NCBI RefSeq assembly: GCF_013140855.1 | Contig: NZ_JABBPG010000003.1 | Coordinates: forward strand, 248,001-312,000 | DNA: 64,000 bases | Source of the DNA: Pseudoalteromonas caenipelagi | GTDB taxonomy: Bacteria; Pseudomonadota; Gammaproteobacteria; Enterobacterales; Alteromonadaceae | Direction of reading: 5' to 3' | Shown: positions 19,082 to 27,966 of the stretch, in pieces | Position numbering within the stretch: the stretch's first letter is position 1 | Layout: the number at the start of each line of letters is the position of its first letter | The notes under the pieces: model-generated | The model's database searches: none | Told to the model about the DNA's origin: nothing | The model's input: only the letters and a program-made list of their open reading frames with translations | Translations under genes and position numbers: made by a program

Positions 19082-19864
19082 ATGAAAATCCAACCACAAA
19101 GTAGTATTTTTAATAAAATTGAAAATACGACTAACAAACTTAACCAACAGTTGGCGTCGGGCAAGCGTGTTAACTCTGCCGCAGATGACGCAGCTGCATT
19201 GCAAATCATAGATCGCTTAACTTCGCAGCAAGATGGCTACAGTCAAGCTATTCGAAACGCAAATGATGGCATATCTTATGCCCAAACTGCGGATTCGGCG
19301 TTGTCAGGTGTAAATGATGCGGTCTCTAGAATTAGAGAACTGTCAATTCAATCGGGTAATGGTGCATTGACTGACTCTGACCGTGCAGCACTTCAAGACG
19401 AAGTGTCTCAGTTACAAACTCAGATTTCAGAGACTTTTGAAAACTCAACATTTGGTGGCGCGAAGCTTTTCAATGGTGAAGATACTAGTTTTCAAGTAGG
19501 GCCAGACGCGCTTACTACGCAAACCTTAACCCAAACAGATGGAAGCTTTGCTAATGCTATTTTAAGCGTCGATATCTCGACTGCGGCGGGGGCTCAAGCT
19601 GCAATTGATGTAGCGGATACGGTTGCTGAAGACTTGAATTCTCAGCGCACGCAGTTAGGTGCATTTGAAAATGCCATATCTAGCACAATTAGAAGTGCAG
19701 ACAACCAAAGAGAGAATATTGCTGCAAGCCAAAGCCGTATTCAAGATACCGATTATGCAAAAGTGGTTTCAGAGCAAACAGCGAACGATATTCTTTCACA
19801 AGCATCCATTGCTTTGCGGGGGCAGGCTAATCAGTCGGCATCTGCGGTGCTTGGATTGTTATAA
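19082..19864 (+). CDS. Short divergent flagellin
   Basis: 260 residues from ATG 19082, chosen because GGGGGTAGG stands directly before it. The body is clearly flagellin: ASGKRVNSAADDAAALQIIDRL, AIRNANDGISYAQTADSAL, STFGGAKLFNGEDTSFQVG and ENIAASQSRIQDTDYA. It differs at both ends. The usual NT-N-x-x-[AS]-LNAQR opening is replaced by MKIQPQSSIFNKIENT, DDAAGLQI reads DDAAALQI, and the C-terminus ends ALRGQANQSASAVLGLL. It may be a minor or specialised filament subunit. It is followed by a strong hairpin and flrA. Confidence 0.9.
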   Translation: MKIQPQSSIFNKIENTTNKLNQQLASGKRVNSAADDAAALQIIDRLTSQQDGYSQAIRNANDGISYAQTADSALSGVNDAVSRIRELSIQSGNGALTDSDRAALQDEVSQLQTQISETFENSTFGGAKLFNGEDTSFQVGPDALTTQTLTQTDGSFANAILSVDISTAAGAQAAIDVADTVAEDLNSQRTQLGAFENAISSTIRSADNQRENIAASQSRIQDTDYAKVVSEQTANDILSQASIALRGQANQSASAVLGLL

Positions 19865-19895
19865 AATTAGTACAAAAGTATTGATTTAAGTCATT

Positions 19896-19941
19896 CTTGG
19901 TGGCATTTTTTTGGCGAAAGTGTCAAAAACTTGCCACCAAG
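19896..19941 (+). terminator. Large extended hairpin between flagellin and flrA
   Basis: CTTGGTGGCA (19896-19905) is perfectly inverted as TGCCACCAAG (19932-19941). Inside it, TTTTTGGC and GTCAAAAA pair again around the loop GAAAGT, so almost all 46 bases can fold. There is no T run after it. It is 32 bases past the flagellin stop and 70 before flrA. It most likely ends or stabilises the flagellin mRNA and insulates flrA. Confidence 0.6.
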
Positions 19942-19944
19942 GTA

Positions 19945-19972
19945 TTGCATCCCTTCTCAACTACCTTACAAT
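19945..19972 (+). promoter_or_regulatory. Possible sigma-70-type promoter of flrA
   Basis: TTGCAT (19945-19950), 16 bases, then TACAAT (19967-19972; five of six matches to the -10 consensus) lies about 38 bases before the flrA start. flrA is a class-I regulator expected to use the housekeeping sigma factor. The -35 match is only half, so this is tentative. Confidence 0.35.
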
Positions 19973-20010
19973 CATAATATATTCACGCCAAAAGTAGTTG
20001 GACTCTTAAG

Positions 20011-21453
20011 ATGATTTTGATCTTAGACAATAATAATAATAGAGCGAGTAGTCTTTGTGGGGCTTTGACATTTGTTGGTCAAAGAACACAGATTATTCGT
20101 GAGTCTGACATAGATAAGCAGATCACCTTCTCGAAAGAGTCTATTATCGTTTTAGGCGCTTTGTCTGAGCTTGATCATGAGCAGTTCATCAAGTCTACAC
20201 CAGCATCGCCATTTTTACTGATTGGTGAAACTTTAAAACCATTATTGAGCTTAGCAAACGTTATTGGGCTTATTTCAGAGCCGTTTAGTCATGATGTGAC
20301 TATGCAGTTGTTGCATGACTGTCAGCAGTATCAACGCATGTTGCCGGGTAAGGCAAGTAAACAAGATAGCAAAACTTTTGACGGGTTAGTTGGAGAAACC
20401 GAGGCAGTCAAACAGGTTCGCTTTTTAATCTCTCAAGTAGCAAGTACTGACGCAAATGTGCTGATCCTAGGTGAGTCAGGAACGGGTAAAGAAGTGGTAG
20501 CTCGAAATGTGCACCTATTATCAAAGCGCTGTCAGGGGCCTTTTGTGCCTGTTAACTGTGGGGCAATCCCTGGAGAGTTGCTAGAAAGTGAGCTATTTGG
20601 GCATGAAAAGGGGGCATTTACGGGGGCAATTTCTGCTCGTAAAGGTCGCTTTGAGTTGGCTCAAGGTGGAACACTATTTTTAGATGAAATTGGTGACATG
20701 CCGCTGCAGATGCAAGTAAAGTTGTTGCGTGTTTTACAAGAGCGTAGCTACGAGAGAGTAGGCGGTACAAAACCTATTCAAGCTGATGTGCGGATAATTG
20801 CAGCAACGCACCGGAATTTAGAATCTATGATAGAGTCGGGTAAGTTTCGAGAAGACTTATTCTATCGCTTAAATGTTTTTCCAATCGAGAACCCTTCTTT
20901 AAATGAGCGTGCCGATGATATTCCACTTTTATTAAAAGAGCTTATGCGTCGTGTAAATGAACAAAGTGGTAGCACAGCTAAATTTACAGAGCGAGCGATT
21001 GAAAGTTTAAAAGCACATGACTGGCCTGGTAATATTCGAGAACTGGCAAACTTAGTGGAACGTATGGTGATAATGTTCCCTGATAAAGTAGTCGACGTCA
21101 CAGATTTACCAAACAAGTATCGTTATATTGAAGTGGACGCTTACGAGCCTGAATATCCAGAAGAGTTGCTAGAGAAAGACGCATTTAATGAACTGTTTAG
21201 CAGTGGCTTTAGTGACTTTGAGGATGAAGAAGAAGACGCGATGGCACAGAGTGTGAACGGTGCGCCTCATTTTGGCTTATTGCCAGATGAAGGGATAGAG
21301 CTCAAAGAGTATTTGGCTGATCTAGAAATTAGTTTAATCACGCAAGCTTTAGAGCGTTATGACTATGTGGTGGCACGTGCTGCAGAAGTGCTTGGAGTCA
21401 GGCGCACCACGCTTGTTGAAAAGATGAAAAAGTATAATCTTAACCGCGATTAG
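20011..21453 (+). CDS. flrA: FlrA (FleQ-type), sigma-54-dependent master flagellar activator
   Basis: 480 residues. An N-terminal receiver-like FleQ domain (1-115) lacks an evident phospho-acceptor Asp. The AAA+ domain has Walker A GESGTGKE at 154-161, [13 protein letters not shown] with the sigma-54-contacting GAFTGA near 200, and Walker [13 protein letters not shown]. An acidic linker (380-435, FEDEEED) leads to a Fis-type helix-turn-helix ending at [20 protein letters not shown]. It should activate the flrBC and early fli promoters. D124 (TFDGLVG) stands where FleQ has Arg144 of its LFRS cyclic-di-GMP motif; R165-N166, equivalent to FleQ R185-N186, is retained. The 3' end overlaps tag by 14 bases. 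Confidence 0.95.
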   Translation: MILILDNNNNRASSLCGALTFVGQRTQIIRESDIDKQITFSKESIIVLGALSELDHEQFIKSTPASPFLLIGETLKPLLSLANVIGLISEPFSHDVTMQLLHDCQQYQRMLPGKASKQDSKTFDGLVGETEAVKQVRFLISQVASTDANVLILGESGTGKEVVARNVHLLSKRCQGPFVPVNCGAIPGELLESELFGHEKGAFTGAISARKGRFELAQGGTLFLDEIGDMPLQMQVKLLRVLQERSYERVGGTKPIQADVRIIAATHRNLESMIESGKFREDLFYRLNVFPIENPSLNERADDIPLLLKELMRRVNEQSGSTAKFTERAIESLKAHDWPGNIRELANLVERMVIMFPDKVVDVTDLPNKYRYIEVDAYEPEYPEELLEKDAFNELFSSGFSDFEDEEEDAMAQSVNGAPHFGLLPDEGIELKEYLADLEISLITQALERYDYVVARAAEVLGVRRTTLVEKMKKYNLNRD

Positions 21454-22054
21454 CCAGTATTGACGCAATATCTAGGCCCTTGTATTGCTCAATGATTTGG
21501 GATTTTCTGAAACATTGATTATCGTGGTCATTTACCATTCCACACGCTTGCATATGAGCGTACACCGTGGTCGGGCCTAAAAACTTAAATCCTTTTCTCT
21601 TTAAATCTTTAGCAAATGCGACACTTATTTCGCTTTGAGCAGGGTAGTCCGCTTTGCTATTTATTTGATTGATAATTGGCGAGTAATTTACAAACTGCCA
21701 TTGATAATTAGCAAAACTACCATAGGTTTTTTGTATTTCAATAAATGCCATTGCGTTATTGATAGTGGCCCTTATTTTTTTCTCATTTCTGATAATCCCA
21801 GCATTACTCATTAAGAGCTCAACATCTTGTTCGCCCATTGCAGCGACTTTTTGGACATCAAATTGAGCAAATGCCAGTTGATATGCTGCTCGCTTTTTTA
21901 AGATAGTGTACCAACTAAGACCTGCTTGCGCTGATTCCAGTGTGATAAACTCGAACAAAGTGTGATCGTCTATAACGGGTACACCCCATTCTTTATCGTG
22001 ATATAAGACGTAGTCGTCTTTAGTTTGGTCTAGCCATAGGCAACGTGTACACAT
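21440..22054 (-). CDS. tag: DNA-3-methyladenine glycosylase I
   Basis: 204 residues. The opening [26 protein letters not shown] carries the zinc ligands C5 and H19, and [17 protein letters not shown] near the end carries the other His/Cys pair. [22 protein letters not shown] is the conserved core helix. Tag excises alkylated adenine from DNA. It has no known flagellar role. It is transcribed against flrA and flrB, with its end overlapping flrA, so it looks like a repair gene lodged within the regulatory trio. Confidence 0.94.
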   Translation of the reverse strand: MCTRCLWLDQTKDDYVLYHDKEWGVPVIDDHTLFEFITLESAQAGLSWYTILKKRAAYQLAFAQFDVQKVAAMGEQDVELLMSNAGIIRNEKKIRATINNAMAFIEIQKTYGSFANYQWQFVNYSPIINQINSKADYPAQSEISVAFAKDLKRKGFKFLGPTTVYAHMQACGMVNDHDNQCFRKSQIIEQYKGLDIASILANRG

Positions 22055-22175
22055 CGATATTATCCTGTTAAATAGAAGCTTCTCGATTCTACATTAAACT
22101 GTATAAAATTACAGTGTCAAAATTGCGTCAGTTAAAATCACCATCTAATATGCTGATATTAATAGAATTTAATGT

Positions 22176-22191
22176 TGGCCCAAATCCTGCA
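22176..22191 (+). promoter_or_regulatory. Sigma-54 promoter of flrBC
   Basis: TGGCCCAAATCCTGCA: GG at 22177-22178, ten bases, GC at 22189-22190. It matches the TGGCACG-N4-TTGCW consensus at most key positions. The predicted transcription start is near 22202, 26 bases before ATG 22228. That fixes the flrB start, since the frame is open back to 22114, upstream of this promoter. FlrA is the expected activator. Confidence 0.75.
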
Positions 22192-22227
22192 TTTATCACT
22201 ATAGAGTTTTATTTAGAGAGCTATGTT

Positions 22228-23331
22228 ATGGCATTAGCACATGTTTTGAATCCACAATTCGTGCCAACGGCACCATTTAGTTCTGGTCTCCTACAAGAAG
22301 CGTATGTAGGTGAACTGAGTGAGCTGAGACAGCAAGCTAGTTGGTTAAGTCATCTGGTACATACAATGCCGGCAGGGGTAGTTGTACTTGATGGCCAAGG
22401 CATGATTGCAAAAGCAAATCAAATAGCCATTGATATGCTAGGGGAGCCACTTGAAGGCGAAAAATGGTTTAATATAATCCAGCGTTCTTTCAATCCTCAG
22501 CAAGATGATGGTCATGAGATATCTCTTAAAGACGGTCGTTTAATAAAGTTAGATATCACGGCGCTTGCACCAGAGCCAGGGCAATTGATCCTAATGACAG
22601 ACTTAACTGAAACGCGACGTTTACAATCGAGGGTTGCACATATGCAACGCTTAAGTGCACTTGGCAAAATGGTGGCATCATTAGCTCATCAAGTGCGTAC
22701 GCCTTTATCCGCAGCTATGTTGTATGCCGCAAACTTGGGTTGCTCGGGCTTACCTAAAACATCTCATTTGCGTTTTCACGAAAAGCTGATGTCGAGGCTC
22801 AAAGATCTCGAATCACAAGTGAATGATATGCTGCTATTTGCAAAAAGTGGTGAGCAACAGGTTGTTGAAACTGTATCAATGCAGCAATTGCTAAATGAAG
22901 TAAAAGCGGGTTCAGATGCCATGGTTGCGATGAACGACAGCTCGTTAGAAGTGTTATTACCAGAACCAGATATCGCGGTAATAGGTAATAAAACGGCCCT
23001 TGCAAGTGCGATACAAAACTTAATTCATAATAGCATTCAAGTTATTGGTGCTGGTGCAGAAATTACAGTCAGCGCAGAGCGCGAACAAGACAAAGTACGA
23101 ATTTCAGTGTGTGATAATGGGCCAGGCGTTGACCCTCAAATGATAAACAAGATATTTGAGCCATTTTTTACAACAAAGAGTCAAGGCACTGGTCTTGGGT
23201 TGGCTGTTGTTAGTTCTGTGGCGAATTCTCATAAAGGGCAAGCGCAAGTGAAAAATCTGCCAAATGGCGGCGCATGTTTTAGCTTACTTCTGCCTATTTC
23301 ATTCAATACCGAACAATTGGAGGTTGTATGA
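22228..23331 (+). CDS. flrB: FlrB, flagellar sensor histidine kinase
   Basis: 367 residues from ATG 22228. A PAS-like N-terminal region (LSHLVHTMPAGVVVLDGQGMI) precedes the dimerisation helix with H154 in MVASLAHQVRTPLSAAMLY. The ATPase boxes are IQNLIHNSIQ (N), VCDNGPGVD (G1) and TKSQGTGLGLAVV (F/G2). There is no transmembrane segment, so it is a cytoplasmic kinase, as known for FlrB/FleS. It phosphorylates FlrC, encoded with a 4-base ATGA overlap. The start is chosen because the sigma-54 promoter lies downstream of all alternative starts. Confidence 0.93.
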   Translation: MALAHVLNPQFVPTAPFSSGLLQEAYVGELSELRQQASWLSHLVHTMPAGVVVLDGQGMIAKANQIAIDMLGEPLEGEKWFNIIQRSFNPQQDDGHEISLKDGRLIKLDITALAPEPGQLILMTDLTETRRLQSRVAHMQRLSALGKMVASLAHQVRTPLSAAMLYAANLGCSGLPKTSHLRFHEKLMSRLKDLESQVNDMLLFAKSGEQQVVETVSMQQLLNEVKAGSDAMVAMNDSSLEVLLPEPDIAVIGNKTALASAIQNLIHNSIQVIGAGAEITVSAEREQDKVRISVCDNGPGVDPQMINKIFEPFFTTKSQGTGLGLAVVSSVANSHKGQAQVKNLPNGGACFSLLLPISFNTEQLEVV

Positions 23332-24713
23332 GTCATTCTATTTTAGTGGTGGAAGATGATGCAGGGCTAAGAGAAGCTCTGATTGACACCTTACAGTTAT
23401 CAGGGTTTGATTGTGTCGAGGCATCAAGTGCTGAGCAAGCAGTCGTTTTGTTAAAACAGCAGAGTTTTTCTCTGGTTGTGAGTGACGTACAAATGGGTGC
23501 CATGAGTGGGATCGATTTGCTCAAAACGATCAAACTGAACTATCCTGATTTGCCCGTACTAATGATGACGGCTTATGCAACAATCGACGACGCCGTTGAG
23601 GCAATGCGACTCGGTGCAATTGACTATATGGCAAAACCTTTCGCGCCAGAAGTGCTGCTGAATATGGTTAGTCGCTACATGCCACCAAAGGATAAAGAAA
23701 CAGAGGGTCCGGTTGTAAAAGACCCAAAAAGCCTAAAACTACTTGAACTTGCTGCTAAGGTGGCTAAATCAGATGCCAGTGTAATGGTGCTAGGCCCAAG
23801 TGGTTCAGGTAAAGAAGTACTAGCAAGATATATTCATGATAAATCAGAGCGTGCAGAGGAAGTCTTCGTTGCTATAAATTGTGCTGCAATCCCAGAAAAT
23901 ATGCTTGAAGCGACATTATTCGGTTACGAAAAAGGCGCATTTACTGGAGCTATTCAAGCTTGTCCAGGTAAATTTGAGCAGGCCCAAAAAGGCACAATTT
24001 TACTCGATGAAATAACCGAGATGGATTTGGGGTTGCAAGCTAAGCTTTTGAGGGTTTTACAAGAGCGCGAAGTTGAACGCTTGGGTGGACGCAAAACTAT
24101 TGAGCTAGATGTAAGAGTTCTTGCAACGAGCAACCGTGACCTCAAAGAAGCTGTTACTGAGGGTAAATTTAGAGAAGACTTGTATTATCGACTCAATGTA
24201 TTTCCTTTAACATGGCTGCCACTGTGTGAGCGTCCTGGTGATATTGAAGTACTCGCGGAACACTTGATTTCAAGGCACTGTACTAAAGCAGGAAAAACAG
24301 TGCCCAAGCTAACAATTGAAGCTAAGCAAAAACTGATGTCACATCAATGGCCTGGTAATGTTAGAGAATTGGATAATGTCGTGCAAAGGGCGCTTATCCT
24401 TCAACACGGAGGGCAGGTTACGGCTGACGATATTTATATTGAAAGTTACCAGCCAATGCTGCCAAAAAGTGAAATCAACGCAGATCAGTCTGTTGAGGTT
24501 GAACTGACCACTATGTGCGATGTGTCTGATAATGGTGAAAATCAGAGTTATAAGGCAGAGCTTCAAGATAAGGAGCACCAAATGATTTTGGACACCCTAT
24601 CTCGGTGCCAAGGAAAGCGCAAAGAAGTAGCTGAGGTATTAGGTATGAGTCCAAGAACTCTGCGATATAAATTGGCTAAAATGCGTGATATGGGGATCTC
24701 GCTACCAGCTTAA
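23328..24713 (+). CDS. flrC: FlrC, sigma-54-dependent flagellar response regulator
   Basis: 461 residues. The receiver domain has phospho-acceptor D53 (SLVVSDVQMG) and the acidic pair near 10-11. The AAA+ domain has Walker [22 protein letters not shown] and GTILLDEITEMD. The C-terminal Fis-type helix-turn-helix is EVAEVLGMSPRTLRYKLAKM. Phosphorylated FlrC drives late sigma-54 promoters such as that before fliK. A strong hairpin follows the stop and separates it from fliE. Confidence 0.95.
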   Translation: MSHSILVVEDDAGLREALIDTLQLSGFDCVEASSAEQAVVLLKQQSFSLVVSDVQMGAMSGIDLLKTIKLNYPDLPVLMMTAYATIDDAVEAMRLGAIDYMAKPFAPEVLLNMVSRYMPPKDKETEGPVVKDPKSLKLLELAAKVAKSDASVMVLGPSGSGKEVLARYIHDKSERAEEVFVAINCAAIPENMLEATLFGYEKGAFTGAIQACPGKFEQAQKGTILLDEITEMDLGLQAKLLRVLQEREVERLGGRKTIELDVRVLATSNRDLKEAVTEGKFREDLYYRLNVFPLTWLPLCERPGDIEVLAEHLISRHCTKAGKTVPKLTIEAKQKLMSHQWPGNVRELDNVVQRALILQHGGQVTADDIYIESYQPMLPKSEINADQSVEVELTTMCDVSDNGENQSYKAELQDKEHQMILDTLSRCQGKRKEVAEVLGMSPRTLRYKLAKMRDMGISLPA

Positions 24714-24725
24714 CCTTTCAAATCA

Positions 24726-24752
24726 GATAAGCCAGTTTCATACTGGCTTATC
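24726..24752 (+). terminator. Terminator hairpin after flrC
   Basis: GATAAGCCAGT (24726-24736) and ACTGGCTTATC (24742-24752) form a perfect 11-bp stem with a five-base loop, followed by CTTGT. It lies 13 bases after the flrC stop and ends the flrBC transcript before the fliE promoter. The T run is poor, but the stem is strong. Confidence 0.7.
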
Positions 24753-24814
24753 CTTGTCAAAATCATGACAATCAAAATTTAGTTTTAATTCATTGTTTTT
24801 AAAGTGTTTTATTT

Positions 24815-24830
24815 TGGCATGTATTGTGCA
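24815..24830 (+). promoter_or_regulatory. Sigma-54 promoter of fliEFGHIJ
   Basis: TGGCATGTATTGTGCA: GG at 24816-24817, ten bases, GC at 24828-24829. A strong match to the consensus. The predicted start site near 24841 is 25 bases before the fliE ATG. Confidence 0.8.
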
Positions 24831-24865
24831 TTATCTATGTATCTTTAGTTACAAGGGTGAGCACT

Positions 24866-25198
24866 ATGAACATTCAACCCAATGCTTTATACCAAGAAAT
24901 GCAATCGTTAGCGCTTGAAGCGACGCGCAATAAGCCGCAAGATAGCCTGCCTGTACAGACGTCTGCAAATTCTTCTGCACAATTTGGACAGATGCTTTCA
25001 GATGCCATCAATACTGTTAATGGCTTGCAAAAAGAGGCAAAATCAAAAGTAACAGCTTTAGAAATGGGAGATCGCAGCGTGTCACTTGCAGAAGTCATGA
25101 TAGCCTCGCAAAAATCTTCAGTCGCATTTGAAGCAACGGTACAAGTTAGAAACAAGCTTGTAGAATCTTATAAAGAAATTATGAGCATGCCTGTTTAA
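24866..25198 (+). CDS. fliE: FliE, hook-basal body junction protein
   Basis: 110 residues from ATG 24866, with AAGGGTGAG upstream; the open frame extends to 24824 but that precedes the predicted transcription start at 24841. The C-terminal half, MLSDAINTVNGLQKEAKSK to VAFEATVQVRNKLVESYKEIMSMPV, is the conserved FliE domain that joins the MS ring to the rod. First gene of the class-II operon. Confidence 0.94.
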   Translation: MNIQPNALYQEMQSLALEATRNKPQDSLPVQTSANSSAQFGQMLSDAINTVNGLQKEAKSKVTALEMGDRSVSLAEVMIASQKSSVAFEATVQVRNKLVESYKEIMSMPV

Positions 25199-25220
25199 GC
25201 TTAGGTAGTGGAGAGTAACT

Positions 25221-26930
25221 GTGGCAACGAATCAATCAACAGAACTAGCTTTATCAGATGGTGTCTCTGGCGGAGAAGCTGATGAGCAGCAAGAGCAAAA
25301 ATCAGGTTATCTGAGTGCGCTAAGTGGCGTTGATATGCTACGCCAAGTTACTTTAGTAATTGCCTTAGCGATTTGTTTAGCGATAGCGGTGTTCATCATC
25401 ATTTGGGCTCGTCAGCCAGACATGCGCCCACTTGGGCAATATCCTACAGAGGAGTTAGTGCAAACACTGGACTTTTTGGATGCTCAAAAAATTGACTATG
25501 AACTAGATGGTAACACCATCATGGTAGCAGAAGGCGACTATCAAACAATTAAGCTGCAGATGGCCAGAGATGGTTTTACGCAGGCGCCAAGCTCAGGTAC
25601 AGACATTTTAATGCAAGATATGGGCTTTGGTGTGAGTCAAAGGTTGGAGCGTGAACGTCTCAAGCACAGCCGAGAGCAGCAGTTAGCACGCACTATCGAA
25701 GAGTTAGATGATGTTAACCGTGCCAAAGTGTTATTGGCTATTCCTAAAGAAAACGTATTTGCTCGACGCGAGAAAAAACCTTCAGCAACCGTAGTGCTTA
25801 CGTTAAAGCGTGGCAGAACGCTTGATGGCGAAGAAGTGGACTCTATTGTCGATATCATAGCATCAGCCGTTCAAGGGCTGGAACCTGCAAGAGTAACTGT
25901 TACAGATCAGAATGGCCGTTTATTGAATTCAGGCTCACAAGACTCACTGGCGGCTCGCTCTCGCAAAGAGTATGAAATAGAGCGTAAGAGAGAGCAAGAA
26001 TACTTAGAGAAAATCGACAGTATCCTTATTCCGGTAGTAGGCCTGGGTAAATTCACTGCGCAAGTTGACCTAACCATGGACTTTAGCGCTGTTGAAGAAA
26101 CTCAGAAGCGTTATAACCCTGACCTACCAGCGGTACGCAGTGAAACAACCTTTGAAGAGAGTAACATCGGTGGATTAGCCGCTGGTATTCCAGGTGCGTT
26201 AACAAATCAGCCACCATTAAATTCAAATATTCCTGAAGTGGCTGGTAACGGTAGTGCTGGTAGCGCAACCAACCCAAGTCGTTCGCAAAAAGAAGCAACG
26301 CGAAACTATGAATTAGACACTACAATTAGTCATAAGCGTCAACAGACAGGTGTTATTCGTCGTATCAGTGTTTCTGTGGCTGTAGACTACTTACCTAAGG
26401 CTGATGCCGAAGGTAATGTAACGTTAGAGCCTCGTACACAAGAAGAGCTGTCAAATATTCGTCGTTTACTGCAAGGTGGTGTTGGCTTTGATATGCAACG
26501 TGGTGATGCGTTAGAAGTTGTTACAGTGCCGTTTGTTCGTGAAGATTTAACTGAAGTTGCAGAAATACCGCTTTGGGAGCAAGAGTGGTTTATGAAAACG
26601 ACTCGATTAGCTTTGGGTGCCTTGGTTATCATTGTACTTATCTTAGCGGTAGTAAGACCAATGTTGAAACGTCTAATCTATCCAGATGATACGTTAGAAG
26701 AATTTGATGAAGATTCACTAACAGCTGGTGTTGATTTGGGAGACAGTACATTAGATATGCTAAGTCATGAGTTTGATTCATCAGCTGTTGGCTTCTCATC
26801 AGATGGTACTTTACAATTACCAGACTTACATGGTGACGAAGACTTACTCAAAGCAGTGCGTGCACTGGTTGCCAATGAACCTGAATTATCATCACAAGTA
26901 GTGAAAGCGTGGTTAACCGAAGATGACTGA
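25221..26930 (+). CDS. fliF: FliF, MS-ring protein
   Basis: 569 residues with a GTG start at 25221. Two membrane segments are seen: about 43-66 (TLVIALAICLAIAVFIIIWA) and about 458-478 (LALGALVIIVLILAVV). The periplasmic part has the ring-building motifs, including RDGFTQAPSSGTDILMQDMGFG and RVTVTDQNGRLL. The C-terminal tail (LLKAVRALVANEPELSSQVVKAWL) binds FliG. FliF forms the membrane ring that seeds the basal body. It overlaps fliG by eight bases. Confidence 0.96.
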   Translation: MATNQSTELALSDGVSGGEADEQQEQKSGYLSALSGVDMLRQVTLVIALAICLAIAVFIIIWARQPDMRPLGQYPTEELVQTLDFLDAQKIDYELDGNTIMVAEGDYQTIKLQMARDGFTQAPSSGTDILMQDMGFGVSQRLERERLKHSREQQLARTIEELDDVNRAKVLLAIPKENVFARREKKPSATVVLTLKRGRTLDGEEVDSIVDIIASAVQGLEPARVTVTDQNGRLLNSGSQDSLAARSRKEYEIERKREQEYLEKIDSILIPVVGLGKFTAQVDLTMDFSAVEETQKRYNPDLPAVRSETTFEESNIGGLAAGIPGALTNQPPLNSNIPEVAGNGSAGSATNPSRSQKEATRNYELDTTISHKRQQTGVIRRISVSVAVDYLPKADAEGNVTLEPRTQEELSNIRRLLQGGVGFDMQRGDALEVVTVPFVREDLTEVAEIPLWEQEWFMKTTRLALGALVIIVLILAVVRPMLKRLIYPDDTLEEFDEDSLTAGVDLGDSTLDMLSHEFDSSAVGFSSDGTLQLPDLHGDEDLLKAVRALVANEPELSSQVVKAWLTEDD

Positions 26931-27963
26931 TGAAGAACAAAAAAAATTACCCGCTGCGTATGACGTAAATAAATTAGATGGCGTCGATAAAGCCGCCATC
27001 TTATTATTAAGTTTATCAGAAGAAGATGCCGCGCAAATTTTAAAGCATTTAGAGCCTAAACAAGTTCAGCGTGTAGGTATGGCTATGGCGGCGTTGGACG
27101 ATTTGTCACAAGCTAAAATTAGCGCGGTTCATAACTTATTTATCGAACAGATCCAAAGCTTTAGTACAATCGGCTTTCAATCTGAAGATTTCATCAAAAA
27201 GGCGCTTACCGCTGCACTTGGTGAAGATAAAGCGGCTAGCCTTATCGATCAGATTGTTATGGGCTCAGGCGCGAAAGGTCTGGATTCACTCAAGTGGATG
27301 GATTCTAAACAGGTTGCCAATATTATTCGCAACGAGCACCCTCAGATCCAAACCATTGTATTGTCTTATTTAGAGCCTGAACAATCCGCGGAAATTTTAT
27401 CTCAGTTCCCTGAAAAAGTGAGACTTGATCTGACGATGCGTATTGCTAACCTGGAAGAAGTTCAACCAGCTGCGTTGCAAGAACTTAATGAGATTATGGA
27501 GAAACAATTCGCCGGTCAAGCGGGCGCACAAGCCGCGAAGATGGGTGGCTTGAAAGCAGCTGCAGATATTATGAACTACTTAGATACCAATATCGAAGGC
27601 CAGCTTATGGATTCAATTCGTGAACATGATGAAGAGATGTCTCAACAAATTCAAGACCTTATGTTTGTGTTTGAGAACCTACTTGATGTTGATGATAGAG
27701 GTATTCAAACCATTTTACGTGAGGTTCAACAAGACGTGCTTATGAAAGCTATCAAAGGTACGGATGACGCACTTAAAGAGAAAATCCTCAGCAACATGTC
27801 AAAGCGTGCTGCTGAAATGCTGGCAGATGACCTTGAAGCAATGCCGCCCGTACGTATTAGTGAAGTTGAAGCTGCGCAAAAAGAAATCCTATCTACAGCC
27901 CGTCGTCTTGCTGATTCAGGAGAGATTATGCTTGGTGGTGGTGGTGGCGAGGAGTTCCTATAA
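26923..27963 (+). CDS. fliG: FliG, flagellar motor switch protein
   Basis: 346 residues, usual length. Conserved features include LDGVDKAAILLLSLSEEDAAQILKHL in the N-terminal domain, the middle-domain NEHPQTIV-like segment (IRNEHPQIQTIVLSYL), the armadillo helix and the C-terminal charged torque helix near FENLLDVDDRGIQTILREV. FliG couples stator movement to rotation and sets the switch with FliM/FliN. The C-terminus ends in a Gly run (LGGGGGEEFL). Confidence 0.97.
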   Translation: MTDEEQKKLPAAYDVNKLDGVDKAAILLLSLSEEDAAQILKHLEPKQVQRVGMAMAALDDLSQAKISAVHNLFIEQIQSFSTIGFQSEDFIKKALTAALGEDKAASLIDQIVMGSGAKGLDSLKWMDSKQVANIIRNEHPQIQTIVLSYLEPEQSAEILSQFPEKVRLDLTMRIANLEEVQPAALQELNEIMEKQFAGQAGAQAAKMGGLKAAADIMNYLDTNIEGQLMDSIREHDEEMSQQIQDLMFVFENLLDVDDRGIQTILREVQQDVLMKAIKGTDDALKEKILSNMSKRAAEMLADDLEAMPPVRISEVEAAQKEILSTARRLADSGEIMLGGGGGEEFL

Positions 27964-27966
27964 TTT

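Noticed and set aside
19901..19916. GG-N10-GC match inside the flagellin-flrA hairpin
   Set aside because: The spacing is right, but the -12 element reads TGGC, it lies within the hairpin, and flrA is expected to be independent of sigma-54.
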